Origin: Plantactinospora endophytica
GTDB lineage: Bacteria; Actinomycetota; Actinomycetes; Mycobacteriales; Micromonosporaceae
Direction of reading: 5' to 3'
NCBI RefSeq assembly: GCF_016862915.1
Contig: NZ_BONW01000005.1
Location: forward strand, 248,001 to 312,000
DNA length: 64,000 nucleotides
Shown here: positions 1-9,961 of the stretch, piece after piece
Layout: each line of letters begins with the position of its first letter
Numbering within the stretch: position 1 is the stretch's first letter
Translations under genes and position numbers: made by a program
Notes under the pieces: generated by a model
Database searches by the model: none
What the model was told of the DNA's origin: nothing
The model's input: only the letters and a program-made list of their open reading frames with translations

Positions 1-67
1 CGGGGGTGACGTCGTGGACTCTCAGGTTGCCCAGCGCCTCGTCGGTGAAGCTGAACCTGCTGCCCAC
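1..67 (-). CDS. N-terminal fragment of an unidentified protein, cut by the window edge
   Basis: A GTG at the right-hand end opens a minus-strand frame that stays open to the window edge, giving about 22 residues that begin MGSRFSFTDEALGNLRVHDV. No clear ribosome binding site precedes it and the family is not recognised. It could equally be chance open frame in GC-rich DNA. It would be divergent from the DUF3099 gene. Confidence 0.3.
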   Translation of the reverse strand, partial: MGSRFSFTDEALGNLRVHDVTP

Positions 68-219
68 GCGGGGAGCGTACCACGCACGTAACACGTCGAG
101 GGAGTGTCGAGGCTGAGGCTGCCGCCCGCCGACCTGGCGGCGGAGGTGGAAGGATGGGGATGGCATCCCGGGACGGGAGAGTTCCGGGCGGACCGACCAG
201 CATCCCTCCGGAGGCCGTG

Positions 220-576
220 GTGAAGCGTCAGGCGTACCAGCCGATCCTGATCACCGACGCCTCGCGCAGCCAGGACGACCAGCTACGCACCCGCCAGCGC
301 CGGTACATCGTCATGATGTCGATCCGGGCGCTCTGCGTGGTCGCGGGCGCGATCCTGGTCGGCGCCAAGGCGCCGCTGCTCTGGCTCTGGCTGCCGCTCT
401 GTGCCGTCGGCATGGTGCTGATTCCGTGGCTGGCAGTGCTGCTCGCCAACGACCGTCCACCCAAGGAGCAGCACCGGATCGGTGCCCGGCTGCAGCGTAC
501 GCACCGCGACGAGACCCCGCCCCGGGCGCTGCCCGCCGAGGAGCGCCAGCACCGGGTGATCGACGCGGAGCCGTGA
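220..576 (+). CDS. DUF3099 family small membrane protein
   Basis: A protein of about 118 residues with the DUF3099 signature: an N-terminal ITDASRS motif, then two hydrophobic segments (about residues 30-48 and 52-73) with a charged C-terminal tail. The frame is open back to an ATG at 154, but GGAGG at 210-214 sits five bases before the GTG at 220, and the family normally begins KRQAYQPILITDA, so GTG 220 (or 217) is the better start. DUF3099 proteins are conserved in actinobacteria and have no established function. Codon use matches the neighbours. Confidence 0.8.
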   Translation: MKRQAYQPILITDASRSQDDQLRTRQRRYIVMMSIRALCVVAGAILVGAKAPLLWLWLPLCAVGMVLIPWLAVLLANDRPPKEQHRIGARLQRTHRDETPPRALPAEERQHRVIDAEP

Positions 577-677
577 CCGGTACCCGCCGATCCGGTCGGT
601 AGCCTGACCCGGGCGGTGATCATGGGACGCCGGCCGAGACAGCGACGCGGCCGGGCGACCGGTCAGGAGGAGCAACG

Positions 678-1055
678 GTGGGTAACTGGGGCTTCGGCAA
701 CTTCGACAACGACACCGCCGCGGACCATCTCTCGATCCTCACCGACCGGCTGCTGACCGAGGTCGCCGAGGCGATGTCCGGCGATCCGGTCGAGATCGAG
801 CCCGACGAGTACTGGGGCGTGGCGGTGCCCTGCAATCTCGAACTCCTCAACCGGCTCGCCGAACTGCCCTACGTCGGGGTGAGCCTGCCGGCGCCGGACC
901 TCGCCGCCGAGTGGAAGCGGCACTACCTGGCCGTCTGGGACGAGAGCATCGGCGATCTCGTCGACTCGGCTGACGCCCGGGAAACCCGCAGGGCCGTCCT
1001 GGTGGAGACCTTCGACCGGTTCATCGAGGTGGCCCGGCGCGCGAGCACCGGCTGA
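678..1055 (+). CDS. DUF4259 domain protein
   Basis: A 125-residue soluble protein that opens MGNWGFGNFDNDTAADH, the characteristic start of DUF4259 proteins (typically M-G-x-W-G-x-G-x-F-x-N-D-x-A-x-D). The rest is predicted helical. The GTG start is preceded by AGGAGGAGC at good spacing. The function is unknown; family members are scattered through actinobacteria and are thought to be cytoplasmic. It is convergent with the psuK-like gene, whose stop lies 25 bases downstream. Confidence 0.82.
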   Translation: MGNWGFGNFDNDTAADHLSILTDRLLTEVAEAMSGDPVEIEPDEYWGVAVPCNLELLNRLAELPYVGVSLPAPDLAAEWKRHYLAVWDESIGDLVDSADARETRRAVLVETFDRFIEVARRASTG

Positions 1056-1079
1056 CCGGGCACCCGGCCGCCTCGACCG

Positions 1080-2267
1080 TCAGCCGTCGACGTCGGCCGG
1101 CCGTCGGGCCGGCGGTCGGGCGCCGAGGATGCCCACCGCCGCCGCGCCCAGTTCGGCCGCCCGGTCCAGCGCCTCGGCCGGAGCAGCACCGGCAGTCCAA
1201 GCCGCCAGCAGGCCGGCCGCGAACGCGTCCCCGGCTCCGGTCACGTCGCGCACCGGCACCCGACGGGCCGGCGCGGAGACCACCTCACCGTCGGGCCCGG
1301 CCCAGACCGCCCCGGCGGCGCCGCCCTTCACCACCACGTGCCGGGCCACCCCGGTCAGGACACCCGCCCGCTCGACCGGTGATCCGGGGCCGGCCAGCAC
1401 CGCTGCCTCGTCCGCGTTGGCGAGCAGCAGGTCGGTACCGCGTACCCACTCCAGGAACGCCGCCGCGCCGACCCGGCGCAGCGGTTCGGCGGAGGCCGCG
1501 TCGACGCTGGTGGTGAGCCCGCGCCCGCGCGCTGCGGCCAGCGCCCGCCGGCCGGCCTCCCGCGACCCGGCGTCCAACAGGGTGTACGCCGACAGGTGCA
1601 GATGGGTCGCGTCCGCGCTCGCGCCGAGCGCGGCTTCGACGTGCTCCGGGGTCAGCCGGAGGTTCGCCCCGCGCTGGGTGACCATGGTCCGCTCCCCGTC
1701 GCCGGCCAGCACGACGACGGTGCCGGTCGGCGTGTCCGGGTACCGCCGCACGGCGCACCGTACGCCCAGCGCGGTCAACTCGGCGAGCCTGGACGTTCCG
1801 GCGTCGTCGACGCCGACCGCACCGACCAGGGTCACCGGCGAGCCCTGCCAGGCCAGCCAGGCGGCCGTGTTGGCGGCCTGACCACCGCCGGTGACCCGGA
1901 TGTCGGCCGAAGTGTCCGAGCCGGCCGACACCGGCCCGGCCAGCAGGGCGAGTACGTCGGTGACGATGTCGCCGACCACGACGATCCGCCCCGTCGCCCT
2001 CACCACGCCCGCCGCCCTCGGCGCCCCGACCGGCCCGGGTTCGTTGGCAGTCCCGTCGGTCGAGCTCGCACCGGCCGGCCCGCTCGTGGCCGACCCGCCG
2101 GTAGCCCACCCACCCGTGACCGGCCCGCTCGTCTCCGGTCCGTTGGCAGCCGGCCCGCTCGTGGTCGGTCCGTTGACGGTCGACCCGCTCGTGGCCGGTC
2201 CGCTGGTGGCTGGTCCGCTCGTGGTCGGCCCGGTCCTGCCCGGTCCGCCGGGCTCCGGCGTGTTCAT
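1080..2267 (-). CDS. psuK: PfkB-family sugar kinase, probable pseudouridine kinase
   Basis: A ribokinase/PfkB fold kinase with the N-terminal GGGQAANTAAWLA signature and the C-terminal DVTGAGDAF motif, whose Asp is the catalytic base. Its position directly after psuG, with stop and start fused as TGATG, argues that it phosphorylates pseudouridine to pseudouridine 5'-phosphate for PsuG to cleave. Reading from the ATG at 2267 gives 395 residues; the kinase fold only begins near residue 94. The first 93 residues are Thr/Ser/Gly/Pro repeats encoded by 30-nt tandem units. A GTG at 2006, preceded by a purine-rich GAGGGCGG, would give 308 residues, the usual family length. Kinase identity is firm, the exact substrate is inferred from context, and the start is uncertain. 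Confidence 0.85.
   Translation of the reverse strand: MNTPEPGGPGRTGPTTSGPATSGPATSGSTVNGPTTSGPAANGPETSGPVTGGWATGGSATSGPAGASSTDGTANEPGPVGAPRAAGVVRATGRIVVVGDIVTDVLALLAGPVSAGSDTSADIRVTGGGQAANTAAWLAWQGSPVTLVGAVGVDDAGTSRLAELTALGVRCAVRRYPDTPTGTVVVLAGDGERTMVTQRGANLRLTPEHVEAALGASADATHLHLSAYTLLDAGSREAGRRALAAARGRGLTTSVDAASAEPLRRVGAAAFLEWVRGTDLLLANADEAAVLAGPGSPVERAGVLTGVARHVVVKGGAAGAVWAGPDGEVVSAPARRVPVRDVTGAGDAFAAGLLAAWTAGAAPAEALDRAAELGAAAVGILGARPPARRPADVDG
2120..2239 (-). repeat. Four imperfect 30-nt tandem repeats in the psuK N-terminal extension
   Basis: Units begin at 2120, 2150, 2180 and 2210, each built around CCGCTCGT and GGTCCG. On the coding strand they give variants of the decapeptide T-S-G-P-x-x-x-G-P-x, with related sequence on both sides (about 2055-2250). 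They lie in frame between the psuG stop and the conserved kinase domain. Confidence 0.8.
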
Positions 2268-3181
2268 CAGCGGGCGGCGGCCACGGCGATCCGGGCCGCG
2301 AGGGCCGCGTTGCGCAGGATGATCCGGACGTTCACCGCCAGGCTGGCGCCCTCGGTGGCGGAGTGGAAGTGGGCCAGCAGGAACGGAGTGACCGCCTTGC
2401 CCGTCACTCCTTGGGCGGCCAGTCGGGCCAGCCCGTCGGCCAGGGTGCGGTCGTGCAGGGCCGGGTCGAGTTGTTCGTCGGCGGGCAGCGGGTTGGCCAC
2501 GATCAGCGCACCGGGCTGGACCCCGTGCGCGGCGCGGGCCGCCAGCACGGCGGCGGCCTGCTCCGGTGAGTCGACCGACCAGTCCAGGTCGAAGCCGCCG
2601 TCGGTGACGAAGAAGCCGGGGAACCGGCGGCTGCGGTAACCGACCACCGCCACGCCCAGCGTCTCCAGCCGCTCCAGGGTCGCGCCGACGTCGAGGATCG
2701 ACTTCACCCCGGCACAGACCACCGCGATCGGGGTACGGGACAGCGTGGTCAGGTCGGCCGACTCGTCGAAGGTCTGCGCGGCCTCCCGGTGCACCCCGCC
2801 GAGCCCGCCGGTGGCGAAGACCCGGATCCCGGCCGATGCCGCCACCGCACTGGTCGCGGCCACCGTGGTCGCCCCGTCCGCCCCGGTCGCGGCGGCCACC
2901 GCCAGGTCGCGTACGGAGAGCTTGGCCACCCCGTCCGAGGTGGCGAGCCGAGTCACCTGGGCGTCGTCGAGCCCGACCACGAGAACACCTTCGACCATGC
3001 CGATGGTGGCCGGTACCGCCCCTTCGGCGCGTACCGCCGCCTCGATCTCGCGGGCCACCCGCAGGTTGTCCGGGCGGGGCAGGCCGTGCGAGACGATGGT
3101 GCTCTCGAGGGCGACGACGGGACGGCCGGCGCGCAGTGCCTCGGCCACCTCGGCGCCGTACCGGATCTGAGAATCGGTCAC
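2267..3181 (-). CDS. psuG: Pseudouridine-5'-phosphate glycosidase
   Basis: Cleaves pseudouridine 5'-phosphate to uracil and ribose 5-phosphate, the committed step of pseudouridine catabolism. The 304-residue protein matches the family length and shows the hallmark [18 protein letters not shown] segment near residue 25 and a PATIGMVEG stretch near residue 55. The start is GTG at 3181. The stop overlaps the psuK start by one base (TGATG), indicating translational coupling. It is divergent from the DUF3039 gene across about 107 bases. PsuG works cytoplasmically as a Mn-dependent trimer in characterised members. Confidence 0.93.
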   Translation of the reverse strand: MTDSQIRYGAEVAEALRAGRPVVALESTIVSHGLPRPDNLRVAREIEAAVRAEGAVPATIGMVEGVLVVGLDDAQVTRLATSDGVAKLSVRDLAVAAATGADGATTVAATSAVAASAGIRVFATGGLGGVHREAAQTFDESADLTTLSRTPIAVVCAGVKSILDVGATLERLETLGVAVVGYRSRRFPGFFVTDGGFDLDWSVDSPEQAAAVLAARAAHGVQPGALIVANPLPADEQLDPALHDRTLADGLARLAAQGVTGKAVTPFLLAHFHSATEGASLAVNVRIILRNAALAARIAVAAAR

Positions 3182-3288
3182 GGCTGACCACCGTACGGGC
3201 CGGGGTCGGGGGGTGTTCCGGTGGACCGCTCGGCAGTGACCTGCCAGACTTGACCGTTGGCGGGGTCACTTAGGGAGGAATCACTGCC

Positions 3289-3507
3289 GTGAGCACTCAG
3301 GTTCTCGAGCGTCCGGAGCTGAAGGACGCGGACACCGGGCCGGAAATGTTCCACTACGTCCGGAAAGACAAGATCGCCGAGAGTGCGGTCATGGGGACCT
3401 TCGTTATCGCACTCTGCGGTGAGACGTTCCCGGTCACCAAGGCCGCCAAGCCGGGCTCGCCGGTCTGCCCGAAGTGCAAGGAGATCTACAACTCCATGCG
3501 GGACTGA
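3289..3507 (+). CDS. DUF3039 domain protein
   Basis: A 72-residue protein with the DUF3039 pattern: central LCGETFPVT, then CPKCKEIY near the C-terminus, so three cysteines that could bind a metal. A strong GGGAGGAATCACTGCC ribosome site precedes the GTG. The family is almost universal in actinobacteria and has no assigned function; it usually sits near the primary sigma factor gene, as here. A small hairpin (stem CGCCGT/ACGGCG, 3519-3534) follows the stop. Confidence 0.88.
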   Translation: MSTQVLERPELKDADTGPEMFHYVRKDKIAESAVMGTFVIALCGETFPVTKAAKPGSPVCPKCKEIYNSMRD

Positions 3508-3534
3508 TCCGCCGTCCTCGCCGTCGCCACGGCG

Positions 3535-3540
3535 TAACAT
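3535..3540 (+). promoter_or_regulatory. Putative -10 element for a leaderless TRIC transcript
   Basis: TAACAT ends six bases before the GTG start of the channel gene and no Shine-Dalgarno sequence is present. That spacing is typical of actinobacterial leaderless mRNAs, where transcription starts at the start codon. No convincing -35 is visible. Confidence 0.45.
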
Positions 3541-3546
3541 CCTGCG

Positions 3547-4458
3547 GTGACCGCCGCAGCCGCCCTGCTCCTCGCCGACCTCACCGGTGTGGCGATCTTC
3601 GCCGCCTCCGGCGCGTCGGCGGCGGTGGTGAAGCGGCTCGACCTGTTCGGCGTGGTCTTCGTCGGCTTCGTCGCCGCGCTCGGCGGCGGCATCTTCCGGG
3701 ACCTGGTCATCGGCGAGGGCCCACCACTGGCCTTCGCCGACTGGCGGTACGCGGTCACCGCGACGGTCACCGCGGCGGCGGTCTTCTGGCTGCACCCCCA
3801 GTTGGCCCGACTGCGTACCACCGTGCTGGTCCTCGACGCGGCCGGGCTCGGCCTCTTCACCGTCACCGGCACGCTCACCGCGCTGGACGCCGGGCTGCCA
3901 CCGGTCGGCGCCTGCATGATCGGCATGCTCACCGGCATCGGCGGCGGGTTGGGCCGGGACCTGCTCACCGGGGAGATCCCGGTGGTACTGCGTCGGGAGA
4001 TCTACGCGGTGGCGGCGCTGGCCGGCGCGGTCGCGGTGGTCGGCCTGGACCGGACCGGAATGGCCGGGCCGGCACCGCTGATGGCCGCCGCACTCTTCGT
4101 CTTCGCGGTCCGGCTGGTGGCCCTGCGTCGCCGCTGGTCGGCTCCGGTCCCGGCCAATTCGCCGCCCGGTCCCGAGCCCGGCCCGGCAGCGCCCACCGAG
4201 ACCATCGCCGGTGGTAGGTCGGGGTCATCCACGGCGACCTCCGGTGGAACATCGGCGTCATCTGCGGCGACCTCTGGCGGAACGTCGGCGTCGTCCACGG
4301 CGACCTCTGGCGGAACGTCGGCGTCATCTGCGGCGACCTCCGGCGAGACGTCCTCGTCGTCCACGTCGCGGGGTGGAGTTCGCCCGCCCGACCAGCCGGA
4401 CCGGCCCGCTGAGCGCCCCGCTGACCGGCCCGGACGTCCCACGGACCAGGCTCGCTGA
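3547..4458 (+). CDS. TRIC-type (UPF0126) cation channel family membrane protein
   Basis: Two homologous three-helix halves, each carrying a GGG-[IL]-x-R-D motif (ALGGGIFRDLVIG and GIGGGLGRDLLTG), identify the prokaryotic trimeric intracellular cation channel family (UPF0126). Characterised members are potassium-permeable homotrimers in the inner membrane. The hydrophobic core covers about residues 1-195, the usual full length. Beyond it is a roughly 100-residue Ser/Thr/Ala tail made by four 33-nt repeats and then a Pro/Arg-rich end. The GTG start is supported by a -10-like hexamer six bases upstream. The tail is atypical for the family and probably unstructured. Confidence 0.85.
   Translation: MTAAAALLLADLTGVAIFAASGASAAVVKRLDLFGVVFVGFVAALGGGIFRDLVIGEGPPLAFADWRYAVTATVTAAAVFWLHPQLARLRTTVLVLDAAGLGLFTVTGTLTALDAGLPPVGACMIGMLTGIGGGLGRDLLTGEIPVVLRREIYAVAALAGAVAVVGLDRTGMAGPAPLMAAALFVFAVRLVALRRRWSAPVPANSPPGPEPGPAAPTETIAGGRSGSSTATSGGTSASSAATSGGTSASSTATSGGTSASSAATSGETSSSSTSRGGVRPPDQPDRPAERPADRPGRPTDQAR
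4228..4359 (+). repeat. Four 33-nt tandem repeats encoding a Ser/Thr/Ala/Gly tail
   Basis: Units start at 4228, 4261, 4294 and 4327, alternating between TCCACGGCGACC and TCTGCGGCGACC openings. Each encodes an 11-residue unit of the form S-[TA]-A-T-S-G-G-T-S-A-S. The period is a multiple of three, so copy-number change would keep the channel gene in frame. Confidence 0.9.
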
Positions 4459-4587
4459 CCCACCGCGTGCGGCGGGACCGGTGTGCCAATTGTGCCCGCT
4501 GTGGCATCGGTGTCGCCTGGGTCGGCCGCGTCCCGCTGGTTATGCTGGTACGGCCTTCGCGCTCGGTCCGGTCGCGGGGGCGTTTTC

Positions 4588-4637
4588 GTGTGGTCGGCTA
4601 CCTGGCCGTCGAGGTGTGGTCGGCTACCTGGCCGTCG
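4588..4637 (+). repeat. 26-nt tandem duplication in the leader of the helicase gene
   Basis: GTGTGGTCGGCTACCTGG and the next six bases occur at 4588-4611 and again at 4614-4637. The second copy ends directly in the GGAGGGGAG ribosome binding site of the helicase gene. The surrounding 4459-4651 spacer shows no gene. Confidence 0.85.
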
Positions 4638-4651
4638 GAGGGGAGTGTTGC

Positions 4652-6379
4652 GTGGGGGCCCGACTGCCGGTTCTCGAGTCGTTCCCGGCGCTGCGGGCGT
4701 GGCAGCGCAAGGCGTTGGTGGAATATCTCCGGCGCCGCTCCGAGGACTTCATGGCCGTCGCCACGCCCGGTGCCGGCAAGACCACCTTCGCGCTGCGGAT
4801 CGCCGCCGAACTGCTCGCCGACGGCACCGTCGAGGCGGTTACCGTGGTCGCCCCGACCGAGCACCTGAAGACCCAGTGGGCCAGCGCCGCCGCCCGGGTC
4901 GGCATCCAGCTCGACGCCGCGTTCCGCAACGCCGACCTGCACTCCTCGGCGGACTTCCACGGCGCGGTCGTCACCTACGCCCAGGTCGGCATCGCCCCGC
5001 AGGTGCACCGCCGCCGGACGATGACCCGTCGGACCCTGGTGATCCTCGACGAGGTCCACCATGCCGGCGACTCCCGGTCCTGGGGCGACGGGGTGAAGGC
5101 CGCCTTCGAGCCGGCCGTACGCCGGCTGATGCTGACCGGTACGCCGTTCCGGTCCGACGACAATCCGATCCCGTTCGTCACCTACGAGCGGGGCGGCGAC
5201 GGCCTGCAACGTTCCCGGGCCGACTCCGTGTACGGCTACTCCGACGCGCTCGCCGACGGCGTGGTCCGCCCGGTGATCTTCCTAGCGTACTCGGGTGAGA
5301 CGCGGTGGCGGACCAGTGCCGGGGACGAGTTGGCCGCCCGGCTCGGCGAGCCGATGACGCAGGACCTGATCGCCCAGGCGTGGCGTACGGCGCTGGATCC
5401 TGCCGGGGACTGGATGCCGCAGGTGCTGCGGGCCGCCGACGCCCGGCTCCAGGTGCTCCGGGCCGGTGGGGTCTCCGACGCCGCCGGGCTGGTGATCGCC
5501 ACCGACCAGCAGTCCGCCCGCTCGTACGCCCGGCTGATCGAGCGGGTCACCGGGGAGCGCGCGGTGGTGGTGCTCTCGGACGACCAGGGCGCCTCGGACC
5601 GGATCGCCGCGTTCACCGTCTCCGACCAGCGCTGGATGGTGGCGGTACGGATGGTCTCCGAGGGGGTCGACATCCCCCGGCTGGCCGTCGGCGTCTACGC
5701 GACGAGCGCGTCCACGCCGCTGTTCTTCGCCCAGGCGATCGGGCGGTTCGTCCGGGCTCGCCGGCCGGGGGAGACCGCGTCGGTCTTCCTGCCCAGCGTG
5801 CCGCACCTGCTCGGGCTGGCCAGCGAGATGGAGGTCGAACGGGACCACGTGCTGGGCGAGCCGAAGCGGGACGACGGGCTCGACGACGACCTGCTGGAGC
5901 GGGCACAGCGCAACGAGCAGGCCAGCGGGGAGTTGGAGAAGCGGTTCGAGGCGCTTTCCGCCACCGCCGAACTGGATCAGGTGATCTTCGACGGGGCGTC
6001 CTTCGGCACCGGCGCCCAGGCCGGTACGCCGGAGGAGGAGGAATATCTCGGCCTGCCCGGCCTGCTCACCGCGGACCAGGTGGCGGTGCTGCTGAACAAG
6101 CGCCAGGCCGAGCAGTTGGCCGCCCAGCGCCGCCGGAAGGCCGGCGAGGCCGAGCCGGTGCCGGCGCCCCGGCCGGAGAGCCGTCCGCTCAGGGCGGCGG
6201 AACGGCGGGTCAACCTGCGTCGTCAGCTCAACGCGCTGGTCGCGGCGCACCATCACCGGACCGGACTGCCGCACGGCAAGATCCATGCCGAGCTGCGTCG
6301 GCGGTGCGGTGGTCCACCCAGCGCGCAGGCCACCATCGAACAGCTCGAGGAACGGATCGCCACCGTACAGACGCTGTGA
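4652..6379 (+). CDS. DEAD/DEAH-box superfamily 2 helicase
   Basis: A 575-residue SF2 ATPase. Helicase motifs seen in order: Walker A ATPGAGKTTF (about residue 38), DEVHH as motif II (about 133), LTGTPF as motif III, a second RecA-like domain with RMVSEGVDIP, and QAIGRFVRARR as motif VI. A charged C-terminal region with a predicted coiled segment follows. The frame is open far upstream, but GTG 4652 has GGAGGGGAG seven bases before it and starts the conserved part. This helicase is commonly encoded between DUF3039 and the primary sigma factor in actinobacteria. XPB- or RadD-like repair is possible; the substrate is not known. Confidence 0.88.
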   Translation: MGARLPVLESFPALRAWQRKALVEYLRRRSEDFMAVATPGAGKTTFALRIAAELLADGTVEAVTVVAPTEHLKTQWASAAARVGIQLDAAFRNADLHSSADFHGAVVTYAQVGIAPQVHRRRTMTRRTLVILDEVHHAGDSRSWGDGVKAAFEPAVRRLMLTGTPFRSDDNPIPFVTYERGGDGLQRSRADSVYGYSDALADGVVRPVIFLAYSGETRWRTSAGDELAARLGEPMTQDLIAQAWRTALDPAGDWMPQVLRAADARLQVLRAGGVSDAAGLVIATDQQSARSYARLIERVTGERAVVVLSDDQGASDRIAAFTVSDQRWMVAVRMVSEGVDIPRLAVGVYATSASTPLFFAQAIGRFVRARRPGETASVFLPSVPHLLGLASEMEVERDHVLGEPKRDDGLDDDLLERAQRNEQASGELEKRFEALSATAELDQVIFDGASFGTGAQAGTPEEEEYLGLPGLLTADQVAVLLNKRQAEQLAAQRRRKAGEAEPVPAPRPESRPLRAAERRVNLRRQLNALVAAHHHRTGLPHGKIHAELRRRCGGPPSAQATIEQLEERIATVQTL

Positions 6380-6387
6380 CCGCCGTC

Positions 6388-6512
6388 CCGGGACGCGATC
6401 GGCGTCGCGTTCAGGACGGGACCTGGCACTGCGTCCGAAACGCGACTCGGAGCACCGGGTCCAGGACGTGATCGGCAGCGCGTCCAGGACGATCGGCACT
6501 GTCGGGGAATAG
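6388..6512. repeat. Degenerate direct repeats after the helicase stop
   Basis: Segments of the type GACGCGATCGGC, GCGTTCAGGACG, GACGTGATCGGC and GCGTCCAGGACG recur through this convergent spacer. No gene is seen. Confidence 0.6.
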
Positions 6513-6566
6513 ACGACCGGAGGCGCCCGCTCGGGGCACCTCCGGTCAAACTATGTCCTGGTCGGT

Positions 6567-6800
6567 CTAGTTCGCCATCAGTTCGGCGCCTCGCCAGCTG
6601 AACTCGGGGTCAACCGCGTACCGGACCGTGATCTTCACGAGATCCTCGGCGTACTTGTTCGCGTGATGCCCACAGAACACCAGTTCGCTCCCACCCGCGA
6701 GGGTGATCCGGAGCTTGCCGGCGGCGTTACAGCGGTCGCACCGTTCATCGGCGGCTGGGGGAGCCACCGTCTCGGGCGGCGGCGTGAGGGTCGGGGTCAT
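6567..6800 (-). CDS. DUF7455 family small zinc-finger-like protein
   Basis: A 77-residue protein with CDRCNAAGKL near residue 27 and FCGHHANKY near residue 49, a Cys/His arrangement that suggests a single metal site. An upstream ATG at 6833 is in frame, but AGGAGG precedes the ATG at 6800 at ideal spacing, so that start is chosen. The family is conserved next to primary sigma factor genes in actinobacteria and has no known function. It is transcribed in the same direction as sigA, which lies upstream, and the two are separated by a hairpin. Confidence 0.85.
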   Translation of the reverse strand: MTPTLTPPPETVAPPAADERCDRCNAAGKLRITLAGGSELVFCGHHANKYAEDLVKITVRYAVDPEFSWRGAELMAN

Positions 6801-6983
6801 CGCCTTCCTCCTGCGGTCGTCACCGATGAACACTCTCGTCGGTCATTGCTCACCTATCGTGCAACACCCTTGTGGGGCTTGGCCTTCCCAGTGTGCCCCC
6901 GGGGGACCGATGTCACACGTGGTAGAGACAGTGTGCCGTGCCACCAGGGTGCCACGTCAACGATCACAAGTGGGGAACCAGCC

Positions 6984-7016
6984 GATCACCACGCGCCCGA
7001 TGTACGTGTGGTGATC
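6984..7016 (-). terminator. Hairpin terminator downstream of sigA
   Basis: GATCACCACGCG pairs with CGTGTGGTGATC (12 bp, one G-U) around a nine-base loop, about 30 bases past the sigA stop. There is no U-tract, as is common for actinobacterial terminators. Confidence 0.6.
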
Positions 7017-7045
7017 AGATGGACACGACTGGTTGACTTTTGGGG

Positions 7046-8689
<1,644 letters not shown>

Positions 8690-8979
8690 GAATGACCTTC
8701 CGGATGGCGATTAACGAGCACGGCCGGGATCGGCCGGCGCAGCGCTACGCGTTGTGTCGGGCCGATGTGGTTGAGGGACCCCCGTGTCCCGGGCCGTCCG
8801 GTGCTTGGCGGTCCGTGGCGCGTGGGCAGGCGTGAATTGTAGCGCCGTCTGCGGCGATCATCCCGCGCCGCACGCCGGAGACGTGGTCCGGGGCCACCGA
8901 CTCGATGGGCGTGTTGACTTTGTAAGGATGATACTCGCGCCGGGGGCGGGACGTCACAGGCGTGCGGGAAGGGGACGTC
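8690..8979. other. Divergent spacer between sigA and the inositol monophosphatase gene
   Basis: No convincing gene. It must hold the promoters of both flanking genes. An AT-richer patch (TTGACTTTGTAAGGATGATACT, about 8914-8935) is the most promoter-like stretch, but I could not assign a -35/-10 pair with normal spacing on either strand. Confidence 0.5.
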
Positions 8980-9804
8980 ATGGACGGTACGACACCGGCT
9001 CCGGAGGAGCTGCTGAAGATCGCGGTCGAGGTCGCCCGGGAGGCGGCGGAGACCGCGTACCGGATGCGCGCCGAGGGAGTGTCCGCGGTCGCCACCAAGA
9101 GCACCGTCACCGACGTGGTCACCGCGGCGGACCGGGCGGTCGAGCGGCAGGCGGTCGCGGCGCTGCGGGCGGCCCGGCCCGCCGACGCCGTGCTCGGCGA
9201 GGAGTACGGCGACGCCGACGGCGCGGGTCTGGCCGGCGGCAGTCGGGTGCGGTGGATCCTCGACCCGATCGACGGCACCGTGAACTACCTCTACGGACTG
9301 CCGCACTACGCGGTCTCGCTGGCCGTGGAGGTCGACGGAGAGGTGGTCGCCGGAGTGGTCCGGAACGCGGCCACCGGCGACGAGTGGACGGCCGTCCGGG
9401 GCGGCGGCGCCCACCGGGCCGGCCGACGGCTGGGCGGCTCGACCGAGACCGACCTCGGCCAGGCGCTGGTGGCCACCGGGTTCGGCTACGACCCGGCCCG
9501 CCGGGCGCACCAGGCCGGGGTGGTGCACCGGCTCATCCCGTACGTGCGGGACATCCGCCGGTTCGGGGTCGCGTCGATCGACCTGTGCCTGGCCGCCGAG
9601 GGGATGGTCGACGCCTACTACGAGAAGGGCCTGAACCTCTGGGACCACGCGGCCGGCGGGCTGGTCGCCGTCGAGGCCGGGCTCCGGGTCGACGGGCTGG
9701 CCGGTACCGGCCCGGGCCCGGACCTGGTGATCGCCGCACCGCCGGCCCTGTTCGGCCCACTGCACGAGCACCTGGCCCGGCTCGACGCGGCCGGCGGCCC
9801 GTGA
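8980..9804 (+). CDS. Inositol monophosphatase family protein
   Basis: A 274-residue Mg-dependent phosphatase with the family motifs LGEEYGD (metal ligand), WILDPIDGT (catalytic D-P-x-D-G-T) and LWDHAAGG. Members hydrolyse inositol 1-phosphate, feeding phosphatidylinositol and mycothiol synthesis, though some act on fructose bisphosphate or histidinol phosphate. An alternative GTG lies at 8962, but GGGAAGGGG sits at proper spacing before ATG 8980. Position next to sigA matches suhB (Rv2701c) in Mycobacterium tuberculosis. Substrate is not proven by sequence. Confidence 0.9.
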   Translation: MDGTTPAPEELLKIAVEVAREAAETAYRMRAEGVSAVATKSTVTDVVTAADRAVERQAVAALRAARPADAVLGEEYGDADGAGLAGGSRVRWILDPIDGTVNYLYGLPHYAVSLAVEVDGEVVAGVVRNAATGDEWTAVRGGGAHRAGRRLGGSTETDLGQALVATGFGYDPARRAHQAGVVHRLIPYVRDIRRFGVASIDLCLAAEGMVDAYYEKGLNLWDHAAGGLVAVEAGLRVDGLAGTGPGPDLVIAAPPALFGPLHEHLARLDAAGGP

Positions 9805-9961
9805 ACCGGCGACCGGTGATCCGATGGCTGGTGATCCGATGGCCGGTAGGTCGGCGGCCGGTGGCCGGGGGCCGGTGATCAGGCGGTCGGTGACCGGGCG
9901 ACCGGTGACCCGGGGCGGCTGCGGGTCGGCGGCGGCCCCGGATCCGACGACTGCCCCGGGC
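9805..9961. repeat. Spacer with short direct repeats after the phosphatase gene
   Basis: GGTGATCCGATGGC occurs at 9815 and 9830, followed by further CCGGTGA and GGCCGGT variants. CCGGGGC (9910-9916) can pair with GCCCCGG (9935-9941) as a possible bidirectional terminator between the convergent genes. Confidence 0.6.

Noticed and set aside
8914-8935. TTGACT followed by GATACT as a promoter for the inositol phosphatase gene
   Set aside because: The two hexamers are only ten bases apart, too close for sigma-70 recognition, so only the AT-rich patch is reported.
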